A stretch of DNA of 64,000 nt from Buttiauxella sp965119215 (GTDB taxonomy: Bacteria; Pseudomonadota; Gammaproteobacteria; Enterobacterales; Enterobacteriaceae). Positions 15,533 through 26,100 of this stretch are shown in pieces; within the stretch, counting starts at the first letter, position 1; the number at the start of each line of letters is the position of its first letter. The translations under genes were made by a program, and so were the position numbers. Location: the NCBI GenBank assembly GCA_965119215.1, contig CBCPKK010000035.1:1-64000 (forward strand). Reading direction: 5' to 3'. Below the pieces are notes generated by a model. That model was not told the origin of the DNA and ran no database searches. It saw nothing but the letters and a program-made list of their open reading frames with translations.

Positions 15533-16533
15533 GTATCGATAAGGCCACTGCGCAACCTCTGTTGCAGGCCATCGACCTGAAAAAACACTATCCGGTGAAG
15601 AAAGGCTTTTTCGGCCAGGAACGCCTGGTAAAAGCGCTGGACGGGGTTTCATTTGACCTTGAGCGCGGCAAAACGCTGGCGGTGGTGGGTGAGTCTGGCT
15701 GTGGTAAATCCACGCTGGGTCGCTTGCTGACGATGATCGAAATCCCAACCGGTGGTGAGCTTTACTACCAGGGCCAGGATTTGCTCAAGCCTGATGAAAC
15801 ATCAGAAAAGCTGCGTCGTCAGAAAATCCAGATAGTCTTCCAGAACCCGTACGGTTCGCTGAACCCACGTAAAAAAGTGGGGCAAATTCTTGAAGAGCCA
15901 CTGCAAATCAACACCAGCCTGAGCAAAGCCGAACGGCGTGAAAAATCGCTGGCGATGATGGCGAAAGTCGGCCTGAAAACCGAGCATTACGACCGCTATC
16001 CGCACATGTTTTCTGGCGGCCAGCGTCAGCGTATCGCTATCGCCCGTGGCCTGATGCTGGACCCGGACGTGGTTATCGCCGATGAACCGGTTTCCGCACT
16101 GGACGTTTCCGTACGTGCGCAGGTTCTGAACCTGATGATGGATTTGCAGCAGGAAATGGGGCTGTCGTACGTGTTCATCTCCCACGATTTGTCCGTGGTA
16201 GAACACATTGCCGACGAAGTGATGGTGATGTATTTGGGTCGCTGTGTAGAGAAGGGCACGAAAGACCAGATATTCTCTAACCCGCGCCACCCGTACACCC
16301 AGGCACTGCTTTCAGCCACACCGCGTCTGAACCCGGACGACCGCCGTGAGCGTATCAAGCTGACAGGCGAACTGCCAAGCCCGCTGAATCCGCCTCCGGG
16401 CTGCGCGTTCAACGCCCGCTGCCGCCGCCGTTTCGGGCCATGTACCCAGTTGCAGCCGCAGCTTAAAGAGTACGGCGGTCAGTTGGTTGCTTGTTTTGCT
16501 GTTGATCAGGATGAGAACGTAGAGATTCGGTAG
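15529..16533 (+). CDS. dppF: Dipeptide transporter ATP-binding protein DppF
   Basis: A 334-aa ABC ATPase and partner of DppD. Walker A is GESGCGKS, the signature FSGGQRQR, Walker B VVIADEPVSALD and the switch His is in FISHD. The C-terminal domain has the same Cys-bearing region (PGCAFNARCRRRFGPC). It is the last gene of the dpp operon; an inverted-repeat element follows 9 bp after the stop. The length matches E. coli DppF. Confidence 0.96.
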   Translation: MSIDKATAQPLLQAIDLKKHYPVKKGFFGQERLVKALDGVSFDLERGKTLAVVGESGCGKSTLGRLLTMIEIPTGGELYYQGQDLLKPDETSEKLRRQKIQIVFQNPYGSLNPRKKVGQILEEPLQINTSLSKAERREKSLAMMAKVGLKTEHYDRYPHMFSGGQRQRIAIARGLMLDPDVVIADEPVSALDVSVRAQVLNLMMDLQQEMGLSYVFISHDLSVVEHIADEVMVMYLGRCVEKGTKDQIFSNPRHPYTQALLSATPRLNPDDRRERIKLTGELPSPLNPPPGCAFNARCRRRFGPCTQLQPQLKEYGGQLVACFAVDQDENVEIR

Positions 16534-17182
16534 TTCAGATGGCCCTCACCCTAGCCCTCTCCTTCCCAGGAGAGGGCATATTCTTTGCTACCAGGCCCTT
16601 GGGGAGAAGGTTGGAGTGAGGGGGTTTTGGTAGATTTACAGTCAACCTTTCGGCTCAATCCCTTTCTGCTTCAAAGCCCTCATCCATAGCTCACGCTTAA
16701 ATCAAATTACTCACCCATAGCGCCCGTGTATATATTAAGAATTACTTTATTAGGACGGCATCGCTTATTCCCCGATATAACGCCAATTTGATATTCATTT
16801 GTCTGCCTTAGTTGTTAATTTCCTCTACGAAATATCAGTAACGCACAAATACTGTTTATGTGTGTGTAATCACAAAAAAAGTCTGCTACCTTTAATGAAT
16901 TAGTATTAAATAGCGCTCAATCACAAACTAAATCACTTTCATGCTTAGATGGGCATAAATAAGAAAAAAAGATGGAGGTAGAACCTCTGGTGCCTATATA
17001 TTGGCTTGAAATGCAGATTGTTTCTCGAAAAATAAATAATAAAACACAAAATAATAACGCATCGCGATTAATAACGTTCCATGAAGTCAATAACCCTAAA
17101 TAATGATTAGCAAAACCTTTCTAATAGTATTGGTTTATGCTTGAAGTGTATTCGTGTATCCAACCTAAATGTCTTATAAATC
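16534..17182. other. Intergenic region dppF-bcsO (650 bp)
   Basis: The first 90 bp hold an inverted-repeat element (16543-16624). The rest is AT-rich and has no credible ORF. It should contain the promoter of the bcs operon. A small hairpin, GAGGT-AGA-ACCTC, lies at 16975-16987. I could not assign a promoter or a regulator site with confidence. Confidence 0.6.
16543..16624. repeat. Long inverted-repeat element, CCCTCTCC family (copy 3)
   Basis: About 82 bp with imperfect inverted outer arms (CCCTCACCCTAGCCCTCTCC against GGAGAAGGTTGGAGTGAGGG) and an inner CCTCTCC/GGAGAGG pair. It appears to be the full-length form of the short hairpins found elsewhere in the window, and resembles a non-autonomous palindromic element. 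Confidence 0.7.
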
Positions 17183-17788
17183 ATGAGTATTGCAATGAAA
17201 AACTATGATGATTTGCAGCGCTTCAAGGATAAGACGCGCACAGGTGCTATCGAATTCAAGGATATGTCGGCGCAAAACCAACAGTCAGATACGAGTAACT
17301 GGGCGATCATCAAACAGTTAATGAATACTGATGGTGAGGAAACTGTGCTTTCTCAGGCGGGAAGTATTTCAGTGCCAGCGCCACAGGCCGTTAAGGCTGA
17401 TGAGTTTGATAGCCGGCACTTCAAGCCGTTGGTCGCACAGCCAATTAATAACGCTGTTTCACAAGGCTCCATTCTGGGTAGCCTCAACAGCGCAATGCCA
17501 CAAGCCAAACCCGAGGCTTTCCAACCTGAGCAAAATAAACCCGCAACAGAGACGCTGTTTGAGCAGCTTGCCCCGGTATCTGTGTCTCCTGAGCCTGTTA
17601 AACCAGAACCGATTAAAGAAGTTGTAAAACCTGCCGCTGTTGCAGCGCCGCAGGCCCCTGCACCGGTAACCGCTGAGCCCGTGCGTTTTGACAAACTGTT
17701 CGCAGCCAAAGGGAATACGGCGCGGAAACACCCCGCCAAAGACTTACCGCTGCAACCGTTGCTGGAGATGATTGCGTCATGCCGCTAG
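17183..17788 (+). CDS. bcsO: Cellulose operon accessory protein BcsO (proline-rich)
   Basis: A 201-aa cytoplasmic protein at the head of the cellulose operon. It has a conserved-looking N-terminal segment (NYDDLQRFKDKT), a long Pro/Ala/Glu-rich middle (residues about 110-165, VSPEPVKPEPIK...) predicted to be disordered, and a basic-hydrophobic C-terminal motif (RFDKLFAAKG ... LPLQPLLEMI). Position before bcsQ and this composition match BcsO of enterobacterial type I (bcsOQABCDZ) operons. Its role is unproven; a proline-rich partner of BcsD is plausible by analogy with BcsH/CcpAx of acetic acid bacteria. The start may instead be the ATG at 17195; neither has a strong ribosome-binding site. It overlaps bcsQ by 10 bp. 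Confidence 0.8.
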   Translation: MSIAMKNYDDLQRFKDKTRTGAIEFKDMSAQNQQSDTSNWAIIKQLMNTDGEETVLSQAGSISVPAPQAVKADEFDSRHFKPLVAQPINNAVSQGSILGSLNSAMPQAKPEAFQPEQNKPATETLFEQLAPVSVSPEPVKPEPIKEVVKPAAVAAPQAPAPVTAEPVRFDKLFAAKGNTARKHPAKDLPLQPLLEMIASCR

Positions 17789-18582
17789 TGTGTGTTTGCT
17801 CGCCAAAAGGCGGAGTAGGGAAAACCACGGTTACCGCCAATCTGGCGTATGCGTTGGCTCGTGCTGGCAGTAAAGTGCTGGCGATTGATTTTGATGTGCA
17901 GAATGCGCTGCGCCTGCATTTTGGCGTGCCATTGTCCGATGGCCGCGGATATGTGGCAAAAGCCATTGAATCTGCGGACTGGAGCCAGTCGGTTTTGACC
18001 GCCGGTAGCAATATGTTTGTGCTGCCGTATGGCGATGTCACTGAAGAACAGCGGCTTGAGTTTGAGCAGCGTCTGGCGAACGACAGCCATTTCCTGATAC
18101 GTGGCTTAAGTACGTTACTCAATTATCCTGGCCTTATTATCATCGCCGATTTTCCGCCAGGGCCAAACCCGGCGCTTAAAGCGGTTTCACGTCTGGCTGA
18201 TTTGCATCTGGTGACTATGATGGCGGATACCGCTTCGCTTTCATTATTGCCACATATTGAAAACCATCGCCTGATTGGCGAGCCGCTAAATAATAAAGCG
18301 GGATACTATTTTGTTCTCAACCAAAGCGATAATCGCCGTCATATTAGCCGCGACGTCACGGCTTTTATGCAGCAACGTCTTGGCGATCGTCTGCTCGGCA
18401 TTATTAACCGCGATGAAAGTGTGGCTGAAGCCAACGCCTCTCAACAATCAATATTCGATTTCAGCCCGGCTTCCGCGGCGGCTTTTGATATTGAGCTAAT
18501 TAGCAAGCGAGTGGCGGCTCTTCTCGACATAAAAGTGGGTGATGGTGCGGTACACGCTGCCTTGAGAACGTCAAATTTCTGA
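17779..18582 (+). CDS. bcsQ: Cellulose biosynthesis ATPase BcsQ
   Basis: A 267-aa MinD/ParA-type P-loop ATPase. The deviant Walker A (CSPKGGVGKTT) with its signature Lys is at residues 8-18, the switch I region is AIDFDVQNALRLHFG, and Walker B is IIIADFPPG. In E. coli BcsQ acts at the cell pole and with BcsR/E/F forms the cytoplasmic vestibule of the secretion complex. Here bcsR, bcsE and bcsF are absent, so its partners must differ. It is coupled to bcsO by a 10-bp overlap and to bcsA by a 19-bp gap. Confidence 0.94.
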   Translation: MPLVCVCSPKGGVGKTTVTANLAYALARAGSKVLAIDFDVQNALRLHFGVPLSDGRGYVAKAIESADWSQSVLTAGSNMFVLPYGDVTEEQRLEFEQRLANDSHFLIRGLSTLLNYPGLIIIADFPPGPNPALKAVSRLADLHLVTMMADTASLSLLPHIENHRLIGEPLNNKAGYYFVLNQSDNRRHISRDVTAFMQQRLGDRLLGIINRDESVAEANASQQSIFDFSPASAAAFDIELISKRVAALLDIKVGDGAVHAALRTSNF

Positions 18583-18601
18583 CAACCAGCCAGGATGTCC
18601 T

Positions 18602-20722
18602 ATGAAAAAGGTCCTGTTTTGCTTACTGCTATTGGTGTTAGCGCCAATAGCAGTGCTTATCATTATTACGCCTATGGACAGCCAGAAGCAGTATATCTTT
18701 GGCTTTATTAGCCTCGCTATTCTGTTTGTTCTTGGCTTTAGCAAAAAGCACAGCGTGTCGATGATCATGATGGTGGTGTCAGTATTGATGTCCACCCGTT
18801 ATATTTATTTTCGCGCCACGCAAACCCTGCACTTTAATTCTGAAATAGAAGCCATTCTCGGTATAGGGCTATTTTTAGCTGAACTGTATATCTGGGTCAT
18901 ATTATTACTGAGTTATCTGCAAACCGCCTTCCCGCTGAAAAGGGGAATTGTGCCGTTGCCGGACGATACCTCGACCTGGCCTACGGTGGATGTTTATATT
19001 CCCAGCTACAACGAAAGCCTCGATGTGGTGCGCGATACCGTGCTCGCCGCGCAATGTATCGACTATCCGCGCGATAAAATAAAAATCTATCTGCTTGATG
19101 ACGGTAAGCGGCGCGAATTTGCTGTGTTTGCGGCGGACGTAGGTGTCGGATATATCACGCGAAATGATAACTCGCATGCCAAAGCCGGGAACCTCAATCA
19201 CGCCATGAAACTCACCAAAGGTGAGCTGATTTGCGTCTTTGACTGTGACCACGTTGCCACGCGTATTTTCCTGCAGGCGACCGTGGGTGCCTTCCTGAAA
19301 GACCCGAAACTGGCGCTGTTGCAAACGCCACACTACTTCTATTCGCCGGACCCTTTTGAACGTAACTTATCGGCTGGGCGCAATATCCCTAACGAAGGTT
19401 CGTTGTTCTACGGCCCAATCCAGCAGGGTAACGATAACTGGAATGCGACGTTTTTCTGCGGTTCCTGCGCCGTTATTCGCCGTAGCGCGCTTGAAGAAAT
19501 CGGTGGCTTCGCGGTAGAAACCGTGACTGAAGATGCGCATACCGCGCTGAAAATGCAGCGCCTGGGCTGGAAATCTGCTTTCCTGGATATCCCGCTGGCC
19601 GCGGGCCTTGCGACAGAGCGCCTGGTGTTGCACGTGATTCAACGAACCCGCTGGGCGCGCGGCATGACACAAATATTCCGTATGGATAACCCGCTGTTTG
19701 GTCGTGGTCTGACATGGCAGCAACGCTGCTGTTATCTCAGCGCGATGCTCTATTTCCAGTTTGCTTTGCCGCGAATCGCGTTTCTCACCGCCCCTTTGGC
19801 GTATTTGCTGTTCAACCTGAATATCATTCACTCCTCGGCGGCCCTGATTTTCGCTTATGCGTTGCCGCACTTGCTGCTTACTATTTACCTGAATTCACGA
19901 ATGAACGGGCGTTACCGCTACAGTTTCTGGGGCGAGATATACGATTTGGTTCTGGCATTCCATTTGGTTTTGCCCACATTTATCACGATGCTGTTCCCAA
20001 AACGCGGCAAGTTCAACGTAACGGACAAAGGTGCGCTGTTGAACGTGGGTTACTTCGATTTCAGCGTGGTGCGGCCTCACGTGATTATCGCGGTATTGCT
20101 GGCGGTAGCGGTGATAGCCGGGATTGTGCGAGCTTGTGCGCATGACTACTTTGGCGTTGACCCTAGCGTTATCGCGCTGAACGTCGGCTGGGGTTTATAC
20201 AGCCTGGTGTTCTTGCTGGCAGCAATTGCGGTGGCCCGTGAAACACGCCAGACACGCAAAACTATCCGTATTGATGTCGATGTTCCGGTAGTCATTCACT
20301 ATGCCAGCGGTATTTCGTCGCGCAGCAACACGCTTGATTTGTCGATGGGCGGCTGCCGAATCGCGGTGCCGGATGACCGACATCTCACCGATGAAATTGA
20401 AGAAATCGAACTGCAATTGAAATCCGGCTCTATCAGCATTCCGGTGCAAATGATTGCCAATGACGAACAGGTTATTCGCCTGATGTTTGAAGAAATCCCA
20501 CTGGACCGCCGTCGTGAACTGGTGCGCGTAGTTCTGGCACGTGCCGACGCCTGGATTCATCCGCCTAAACCGCAGGACAACCCGTTCCGTTCAATGCTTA
20601 TCATCATCCGTTGTGTCTCCGATTTGTTCTGGCTGACATGGAAATCGCGCCGTGAAAACCGCCGTTTGCGTCAGGAAGAAGCAAAGCGCATGGAAGGTGT
20701 CAGTGAGGACAACGTTACATGA
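18602..20722 (+). CDS. bcsA: Cellulose synthase catalytic subunit BcsA
   Basis: A 706-aa inner-membrane GT2 synthase that polymerises UDP-glucose and extrudes the glucan. Catalytic motifs: DDG at 166-168, DCD at 214-216, TED at 309-311 and QRTRW at 347-351. Transmembrane segments flank the GT domain. The C-terminal PilZ domain has RKTIR (552-556) and DLSMGG (D579, S581, G584), the c-di-GMP-binding residues, so synthesis should be activated by c-di-GMP. It lacks the roughly 150-residue N-terminal extension of E. coli BcsA (872 aa), as is usual in type I operons. Its stop overlaps bcsB (ATGA). Confidence 0.97.
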   Translation: MKKVLFCLLLLVLAPIAVLIIITPMDSQKQYIFGFISLAILFVLGFSKKHSVSMIMMVVSVLMSTRYIYFRATQTLHFNSEIEAILGIGLFLAELYIWVILLLSYLQTAFPLKRGIVPLPDDTSTWPTVDVYIPSYNESLDVVRDTVLAAQCIDYPRDKIKIYLLDDGKRREFAVFAADVGVGYITRNDNSHAKAGNLNHAMKLTKGELICVFDCDHVATRIFLQATVGAFLKDPKLALLQTPHYFYSPDPFERNLSAGRNIPNEGSLFYGPIQQGNDNWNATFFCGSCAVIRRSALEEIGGFAVETVTEDAHTALKMQRLGWKSAFLDIPLAAGLATERLVLHVIQRTRWARGMTQIFRMDNPLFGRGLTWQQRCCYLSAMLYFQFALPRIAFLTAPLAYLLFNLNIIHSSAALIFAYALPHLLLTIYLNSRMNGRYRYSFWGEIYDLVLAFHLVLPTFITMLFPKRGKFNVTDKGALLNVGYFDFSVVRPHVIIAVLLAVAVIAGIVRACAHDYFGVDPSVIALNVGWGLYSLVFLLAAIAVARETRQTRKTIRIDVDVPVVIHYASGISSRSNTLDLSMGGCRIAVPDDRHLTDEIEEIELQLKSGSISIPVQMIANDEQVIRLMFEEIPLDRRRELVRVVLARADAWIHPPKPQDNPFRSMLIIIRCVSDLFWLTWKSRRENRRLRQEEAKRMEGVSEDNVT

Positions 20723-23106
20723 AACGGATGACCTTTAAAGTTTGTCAGTTGTTGCTCGCGTTAACAGTTTTGGCTTCACCCGTTATGGCTGAAGAACCGA
20801 CAACAGTTGAGTCGTTGCTGCCCATAGATTTACCGGCTCCGGGGCAAGATGGCGCTGCACCGCAAGAAGCTGTGCCTGCACCAGAAACTGCGCCGCTGCC
20901 CGATCCGGCACCCGTTCAAACGCCAGACCTTGTCCCGGCGACCTCATCGGTATTCACTCCGGGGAACGTCAGCAGCATCACCGTGGCGCAAATGGGCCAG
21001 CCGCGCGGCATCATGCTTAGCGGCGGTCAATTGCAGGCGGGGATTGATTTTACATTGCCGAGCGATCAGGTCATCACCAACGCGCAACTGTTGTTGAACC
21101 TGAAAGTTTCTCCGGCGATGGCGGCTCGCAACACGACGTTACAACTGATGATGAACGGCCAGCCGTTGGGAACCGTGCCGTTGGGTTCCGCCGACAGCGA
21201 TGTTTCGAATTACCAGCTGGAAATCCCGGCGGCAATGGTGGTTTCGAGCAACAACATCAGCTTTAAAATTAACGATGGCGACGCGCTGCTGTGCCTGCGC
21301 GATCTGTCTGATAAATACCAGGTCACCATCATGCCGGACACCCGGCTGGAGCTGGAGGGGCAGCAGCTTAATATTGGTGCGGATCTGAGCCATTTCCCGC
21401 GTCCCTTCTTTGATTCAATGCAGATGACGCCTGCCTCTGTGGCGTTTGCCTTCCCGGCGAAAACGTTGCCGGAGCAGGTGAGTGCGGCGGCATTGGTCGC
21501 CTCCTGGTTAGGCATCGAAGCGGATTATCGCGGTATTTCCTTTAATGCGCTGCATGACAAACTGCCGGAGAGAAACGGCATTCTGTTTGGCAAGCCAGGC
21601 GAGCAAATTGGCGGCCTTACCCTGCCAGAAACGCAAAAACCGATGCTGCAAGTCATCGATAACCCAGGTAACCCGGTTTACAAATTGCTGCTGGTGGTCG
21701 GAAATTCAGACCAGCAATTGCGTGCGGCGGCATGGCGTTTAACTCAAGGTAAATTTGCTGCCCAAACCGCCAGTACCGCGGTAGAAAACCAGACTATCCC
21801 AGCGAGTAAGGCGTATGACGCCCCACGCTGGATTTCGACCGAACGTCCGGTGCATTTATCCGAACTGATGCGTAAAGACCAAAGTCTGACCGCAACAGGG
21901 ATTTGGCATGCGCCGTTAAGCGTTGCCTTCCGCGCAGCACCCGATTTGTTCCTGTGGGATGGCGACACCATTCCGGTGAAAATTGGCTATCGCTTCCCGA
22001 CAGAAAACTGGATAGACGAAGAGCGCTCCTACCTTTCGTTGACCCTCAACGGTGCCTTCCTGAATAACTTGCCAGTGAACAAGCAGGGCGCACTGGAAAC
22101 GCTGTGGCGGAAAGTAGGCGGCGATGCGCGCCAGGAAAGCTACAACCTTGCGCTGGAACCGTACATGATTTATGGCGACAACCAGTTGTCGCTGTATTTC
22201 AACATCGAAACCAAAGAATCGGCACCGTGTAGCGTGCTGCTCAATAACAACATCAAGAGCCGTATCGACGAAAACTCGACCATTGATTTGAGCAAAACGC
22301 GCCACTTCTCGCTGCTGCCGAATCTGTCTTATTTCGTGGGTGCCTCGTTCCCGTTCTCACGTTTTGCGGACTTCGCGCATACCATTTTGCTGCTGCCAGA
22401 AAACCCAGGCGAAGAGCAAATCAGTACGATGCTGAATATGGCGGCGCGTTCAGGCAATGCGACCGGCACCTCTTTGAATAACAACTCGGTGATGTTTGGT
22501 CTGCCAACAGCCGGAGCTAATCTGCAACGTCTTGAACAAAGCCATGTGCTGGCGGTTTCGACTATTAATCAGAGCGCATTTAACCGGGCTTTACTGGCTC
22601 AATCACCGTTTACCAGCAACGAGCATTCGTTCGGGGTTCGTGAGCGTTCAGTCCGGGACAAAATTCAGAGCTGGATAGAGGGCGACTGGGGCTCGAAGGG
22701 GACTGCCGCTGACCGTTACTTCTCGTCTAACGAAGCATGGCGTGGGTTTGTCAGCTTCCGCTCGCAATGGAATCCGTCGCGTGTGGTGGTGCTGGCGATA
22801 GGCAGTTCCGATGAACAGCTCTCACGGCTGCAAACGGACTTAAGTTCAGCGCGCATTAACGCCGGTATTCGTGGCGACGCGGCGATCATTACTGATGAGA
22901 ACGGGGTGCGGAGCTTCCGCGTCGGCCAACAGTTCCCGAGCGGCCAAATGCCCTGGTACATGATGGTGGTCTGGTATGCCAACCAGCACTCGGCCCTGTT
23001 AGCTATTTTAGGTTTGTTGTTCGCCACAGTAATTGGCCTGAGCTTGTATGCCTTGCTGAAAAAACGCGCACGTAAACGTCTTAATCCTCAGGATGATGGT
23101 AAGTAA
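20719..23106 (+). CDS. bcsB: Cellulose synthase regulatory subunit BcsB
   Basis: A 795-aa periplasmic protein anchored by one C-terminal membrane helix (SALLAILGLLFATVIGLSLY) and a basic tail. A signal peptide ends at SPVMA before EEPTT, and a Pro-rich linker (residues about 40-75) follows. The mature part contains the paired carbohydrate-binding and flavodoxin-like modules of the family. It forms the core synthase with BcsA and guides the glucan across the periplasm. Four-base overlap with bcsA; bcsC starts 12 bp later. Confidence 0.96.
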   Translation: MKRMTFKVCQLLLALTVLASPVMAEEPTTVESLLPIDLPAPGQDGAAPQEAVPAPETAPLPDPAPVQTPDLVPATSSVFTPGNVSSITVAQMGQPRGIMLSGGQLQAGIDFTLPSDQVITNAQLLLNLKVSPAMAARNTTLQLMMNGQPLGTVPLGSADSDVSNYQLEIPAAMVVSSNNISFKINDGDALLCLRDLSDKYQVTIMPDTRLELEGQQLNIGADLSHFPRPFFDSMQMTPASVAFAFPAKTLPEQVSAAALVASWLGIEADYRGISFNALHDKLPERNGILFGKPGEQIGGLTLPETQKPMLQVIDNPGNPVYKLLLVVGNSDQQLRAAAWRLTQGKFAAQTASTAVENQTIPASKAYDAPRWISTERPVHLSELMRKDQSLTATGIWHAPLSVAFRAAPDLFLWDGDTIPVKIGYRFPTENWIDEERSYLSLTLNGAFLNNLPVNKQGALETLWRKVGGDARQESYNLALEPYMIYGDNQLSLYFNIETKESAPCSVLLNNNIKSRIDENSTIDLSKTRHFSLLPNLSYFVGASFPFSRFADFAHTILLLPENPGEEQISTMLNMAARSGNATGTSLNNNSVMFGLPTAGANLQRLEQSHVLAVSTINQSAFNRALLAQSPFTSNEHSFGVRERSVRDKIQSWIEGDWGSKGTAADRYFSSNEAWRGFVSFRSQWNPSRVVVLAIGSSDEQLSRLQTDLSSARINAGIRGDAAIITDENGVRSFRVGQQFPSGQMPWYMMVVWYANQHSALLAILGLLFATVIGLSLYALLKKRARKRLNPQDDGK

Positions 23107-23118
23107 AGGTGGTGCTCA

Positions 23119-26100
23119 ATGAATCATAAAAATAAAACCGCCCGCCGCTTGTTAACGCTGTGCTTCTTTAGCGGCCTGACGTTCGGCGCTACGGCTGCCG
23201 ATAACAATCCGGCGTTAAAAGCGTTATTTGATCAGGCCAACTACTGGCATGAAAAGTCGCATGACGACCTGGCAAAAGAAGCGCTGCAAAAAGTCCTGAT
23301 GGTGGACGCCAATAACACTCAGGCGATGTACCTGATGGCGTTGTGGGCGCAGCAGGCCGGGGATCTCAAAGGTGCCGCGCAGTGGCGTGAGCGCCTGTCG
23401 GCAGTTTCGCCACAAGATAACAACTTGCAGGCGCTGGATAACGCGAAACAAATTCAGCAGATCCCGCGTGGGCAACTGGATTTGGCGCGCCAACAGGCAC
23501 GAAGCGGCAATATCCCCGCCGCCCTGGCGACCTGGCGCAGCTTGTTTAATGGCGACCAACCGCCGCCGAGCCTCGCGCCGGAATACTATCTGACTATGGC
23601 GGGCGATAAATCGCTGTACCCGCAAGCCGTGCAAGGCCTGCGCCAGTACACCGCGCAGAATCCGCAGGATAACGGTGGGCGTATTGCGCTGGGCAAAGTG
23701 CTGACTTACCAGGAAGGCACTCGCCGTGAAGGCATGGACATCCTGCAAAATATGGCAAGCGGCAGCCCGGATGCTGATAAAGCGCTGCGTCAGGCGTTGT
23801 TGTGGCTCGGCCCAACGGCCAGTGACGAAGCGTATTATCAAACCTTCCTCCAGCGTCACCCGAAAGATACGACGGTACAAGATTACTACCGCAAAAGTAT
23901 TGGTGGCACGGCTAAAGGTGCAGGGTTTACCGCCCTTAACAGCGGCAATACGGATGCGGCGAAAAGCCAGTTCGAACAAGTGCTGCAAACCAACCCGCAA
24001 GACGCCGATGCCCTTGCCGGAATGGGCTATATCGCGCAGCGTAAGGGTGATTACACCGCAGCGGCAGAATATCTGAACCGTGCGGCAAACCTTGGCGGCA
24101 ACCAGTCTGATGAACGCAAACAGCAAGCTGATGATGCCGAGTTTTATGGCCAACTGGCGAGCGCACAGGCCGCGTTCAAGCAGGGGAATATCAGCCAGGC
24201 GCTGGCGCTTAGTGCGCCTTTGGCGCAGCAAAGTGGCGAACGCGGTACGGCGGCGAAATTATTCCGTGCCGATGTGCAGCGCCACAACAAAGATTACGCC
24301 GCAGCAGAACAGACTTTGCGCGGCATTCTGAACGAGCAACCTAATAACGGTTCAGCGCGTGAAAACCTGTACTACGTTTTGCGCGAGCAGAACAAAACGG
24401 CTGAAGCGCAGGCGATGCTGCAAACTCTGCCCGCCAGTTTGCAGGCGAAGTTGCAGCCGCGAGTTTCTTCTGGTGGAAACCCAACTGACCCGGTAAGGCG
24501 ACAAGCGCAGCAGGCAGCGGCAAACGGCGATCCTCAGCGCGCCATCGCCATTTTGCAGCAGGGTGTTGCGCGTTATCCTTCCGACCCGTGGCTGCGTCTC
24601 GATTTAGCGCGCCAGTTACAAAAGCAGGGAAACACTGCGGAAGCGAGCAACGTAATGGCTCCGTCTTTCCGGCCTAACGCGTCTAACACCGAACTGTATG
24701 CCGGTGCGCTGTTTGCCAGCGAAAACAACGCCTGGCAGCAATCGCAAACCTTGCTTTCGCGCATTCCAGCGTCCAGCCAAAACAGTGACATGCGTGCCCT
24801 TGCGGCGCGTGTGAACTACAACCTGCAAATGTCCGTCGCCGAACGCTATCTGGCGCAGGGCGATACCGTTGCTGCGGCTAACACCTTAAAAGCGCTGGCG
24901 ATGCGTCCACCGCAAAGCCCGGCAGATGCGGGAAAACTGGCGAAAATGCTGGCGCAAACCGGTGATGTCAGCACTGCGGTGACGATTGTGCGCGACAACA
25001 TGCGCCATGGCGTACAGGGCAACGCAGGTGATTATGGCGACCAGATTGCGGTACTTAATCAGGCCGGACTTGGCAATGAAGCGCAGGCGTTTCTTGCTAA
25101 CCCAGAATTGCAGACGCGCAGCACCGCCACGCAACTTGCCAGTGTGCGCAATGGCTACGTGATCAACGAAGTCGATCAATTGCGTACTCAGGGAAATTAC
25201 GCGGCAGCATACGACAAACTGATCCGCGCCATGCAAAGTGACCCGCAAAACACCGATCTGATGTTTGCCATGGCTCGCCTGTATCAGTCCGGCAAAATGA
25301 ACAAAGAAGCGGGCGTGGTTTACGACTACCTGATGACGCGTGATACGCCGCAGCAGGATGCGCGTGCCGGTGCCATTGATGTGGCGCTTGCCAGCGGAAA
25401 CGTAGATAAAGCCAAACAACTGACTGCCGGATTGCGTAACGATGCAACGCCGGATCGCTTGCTGTTACTGGCTCGCGTGGCGGAAGCCGATGGCAATCAC
25501 CAGCAGGCGATGACCTATCTGCGCACCGCGCGCGGAAAACTGCTTGGCCTGCAAGGAGCCGGTGGCGGTATCTCACCAACTATTGGTGGCCTGGCATTGG
25601 CGGATAACCCGTTCACACCGAAAACCTCCGTTGCCCCGCAAGCCGCGTCGAACTCGCTGTATGGCGAAGCCATGCCGTGGCAAGTCGCGCAGCTGGCACG
25701 TAATCCACAAACGGCTCCTCCGGGAACCACACGTACTGATTTGCCTGTCGAAACTGCACAGGCTGGTACGTTGCGCCAGGTGGATAACATGATGGAGCAG
25801 CTCACCGAAAAAACAGCGACGTGGGCGCAAGGTGCTGTGTCGGTGCGTGGGCGTGATGGCGAAAGCGGGCTGAGTAAACTCACTGAAATTAAATCGCCGT
25901 TGCAGTGGTCAACGGTGCCGTTTGGCGACTCCCGCTTAGATCTTAACGTCACGCCGATAAGCCTGAATGCGGGAAGCTCCTCTGACGAATCCAGCCGCCG
26001 TTTTGGTACGGGCGCGTTGATTCAGGGGCAGGTGGGCGAGGCGATGTATAACGCTTCAACCACCACGCCGCCAGAACTACCAAATATCGACAAGATAACA

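Noticed and set aside
16975..16987. A short hairpin before bcsO considered as part of a c-di-GMP riboswitch
   Set aside because: The 5-bp stem lacks the conserved loops and length of GEMM-type aptamers.
23224..24231. A 335-codon open frame antisense to bcsC
   Set aside because: Shadow of the high-GC TPR-coding region; no start signal and no recognisable domain.
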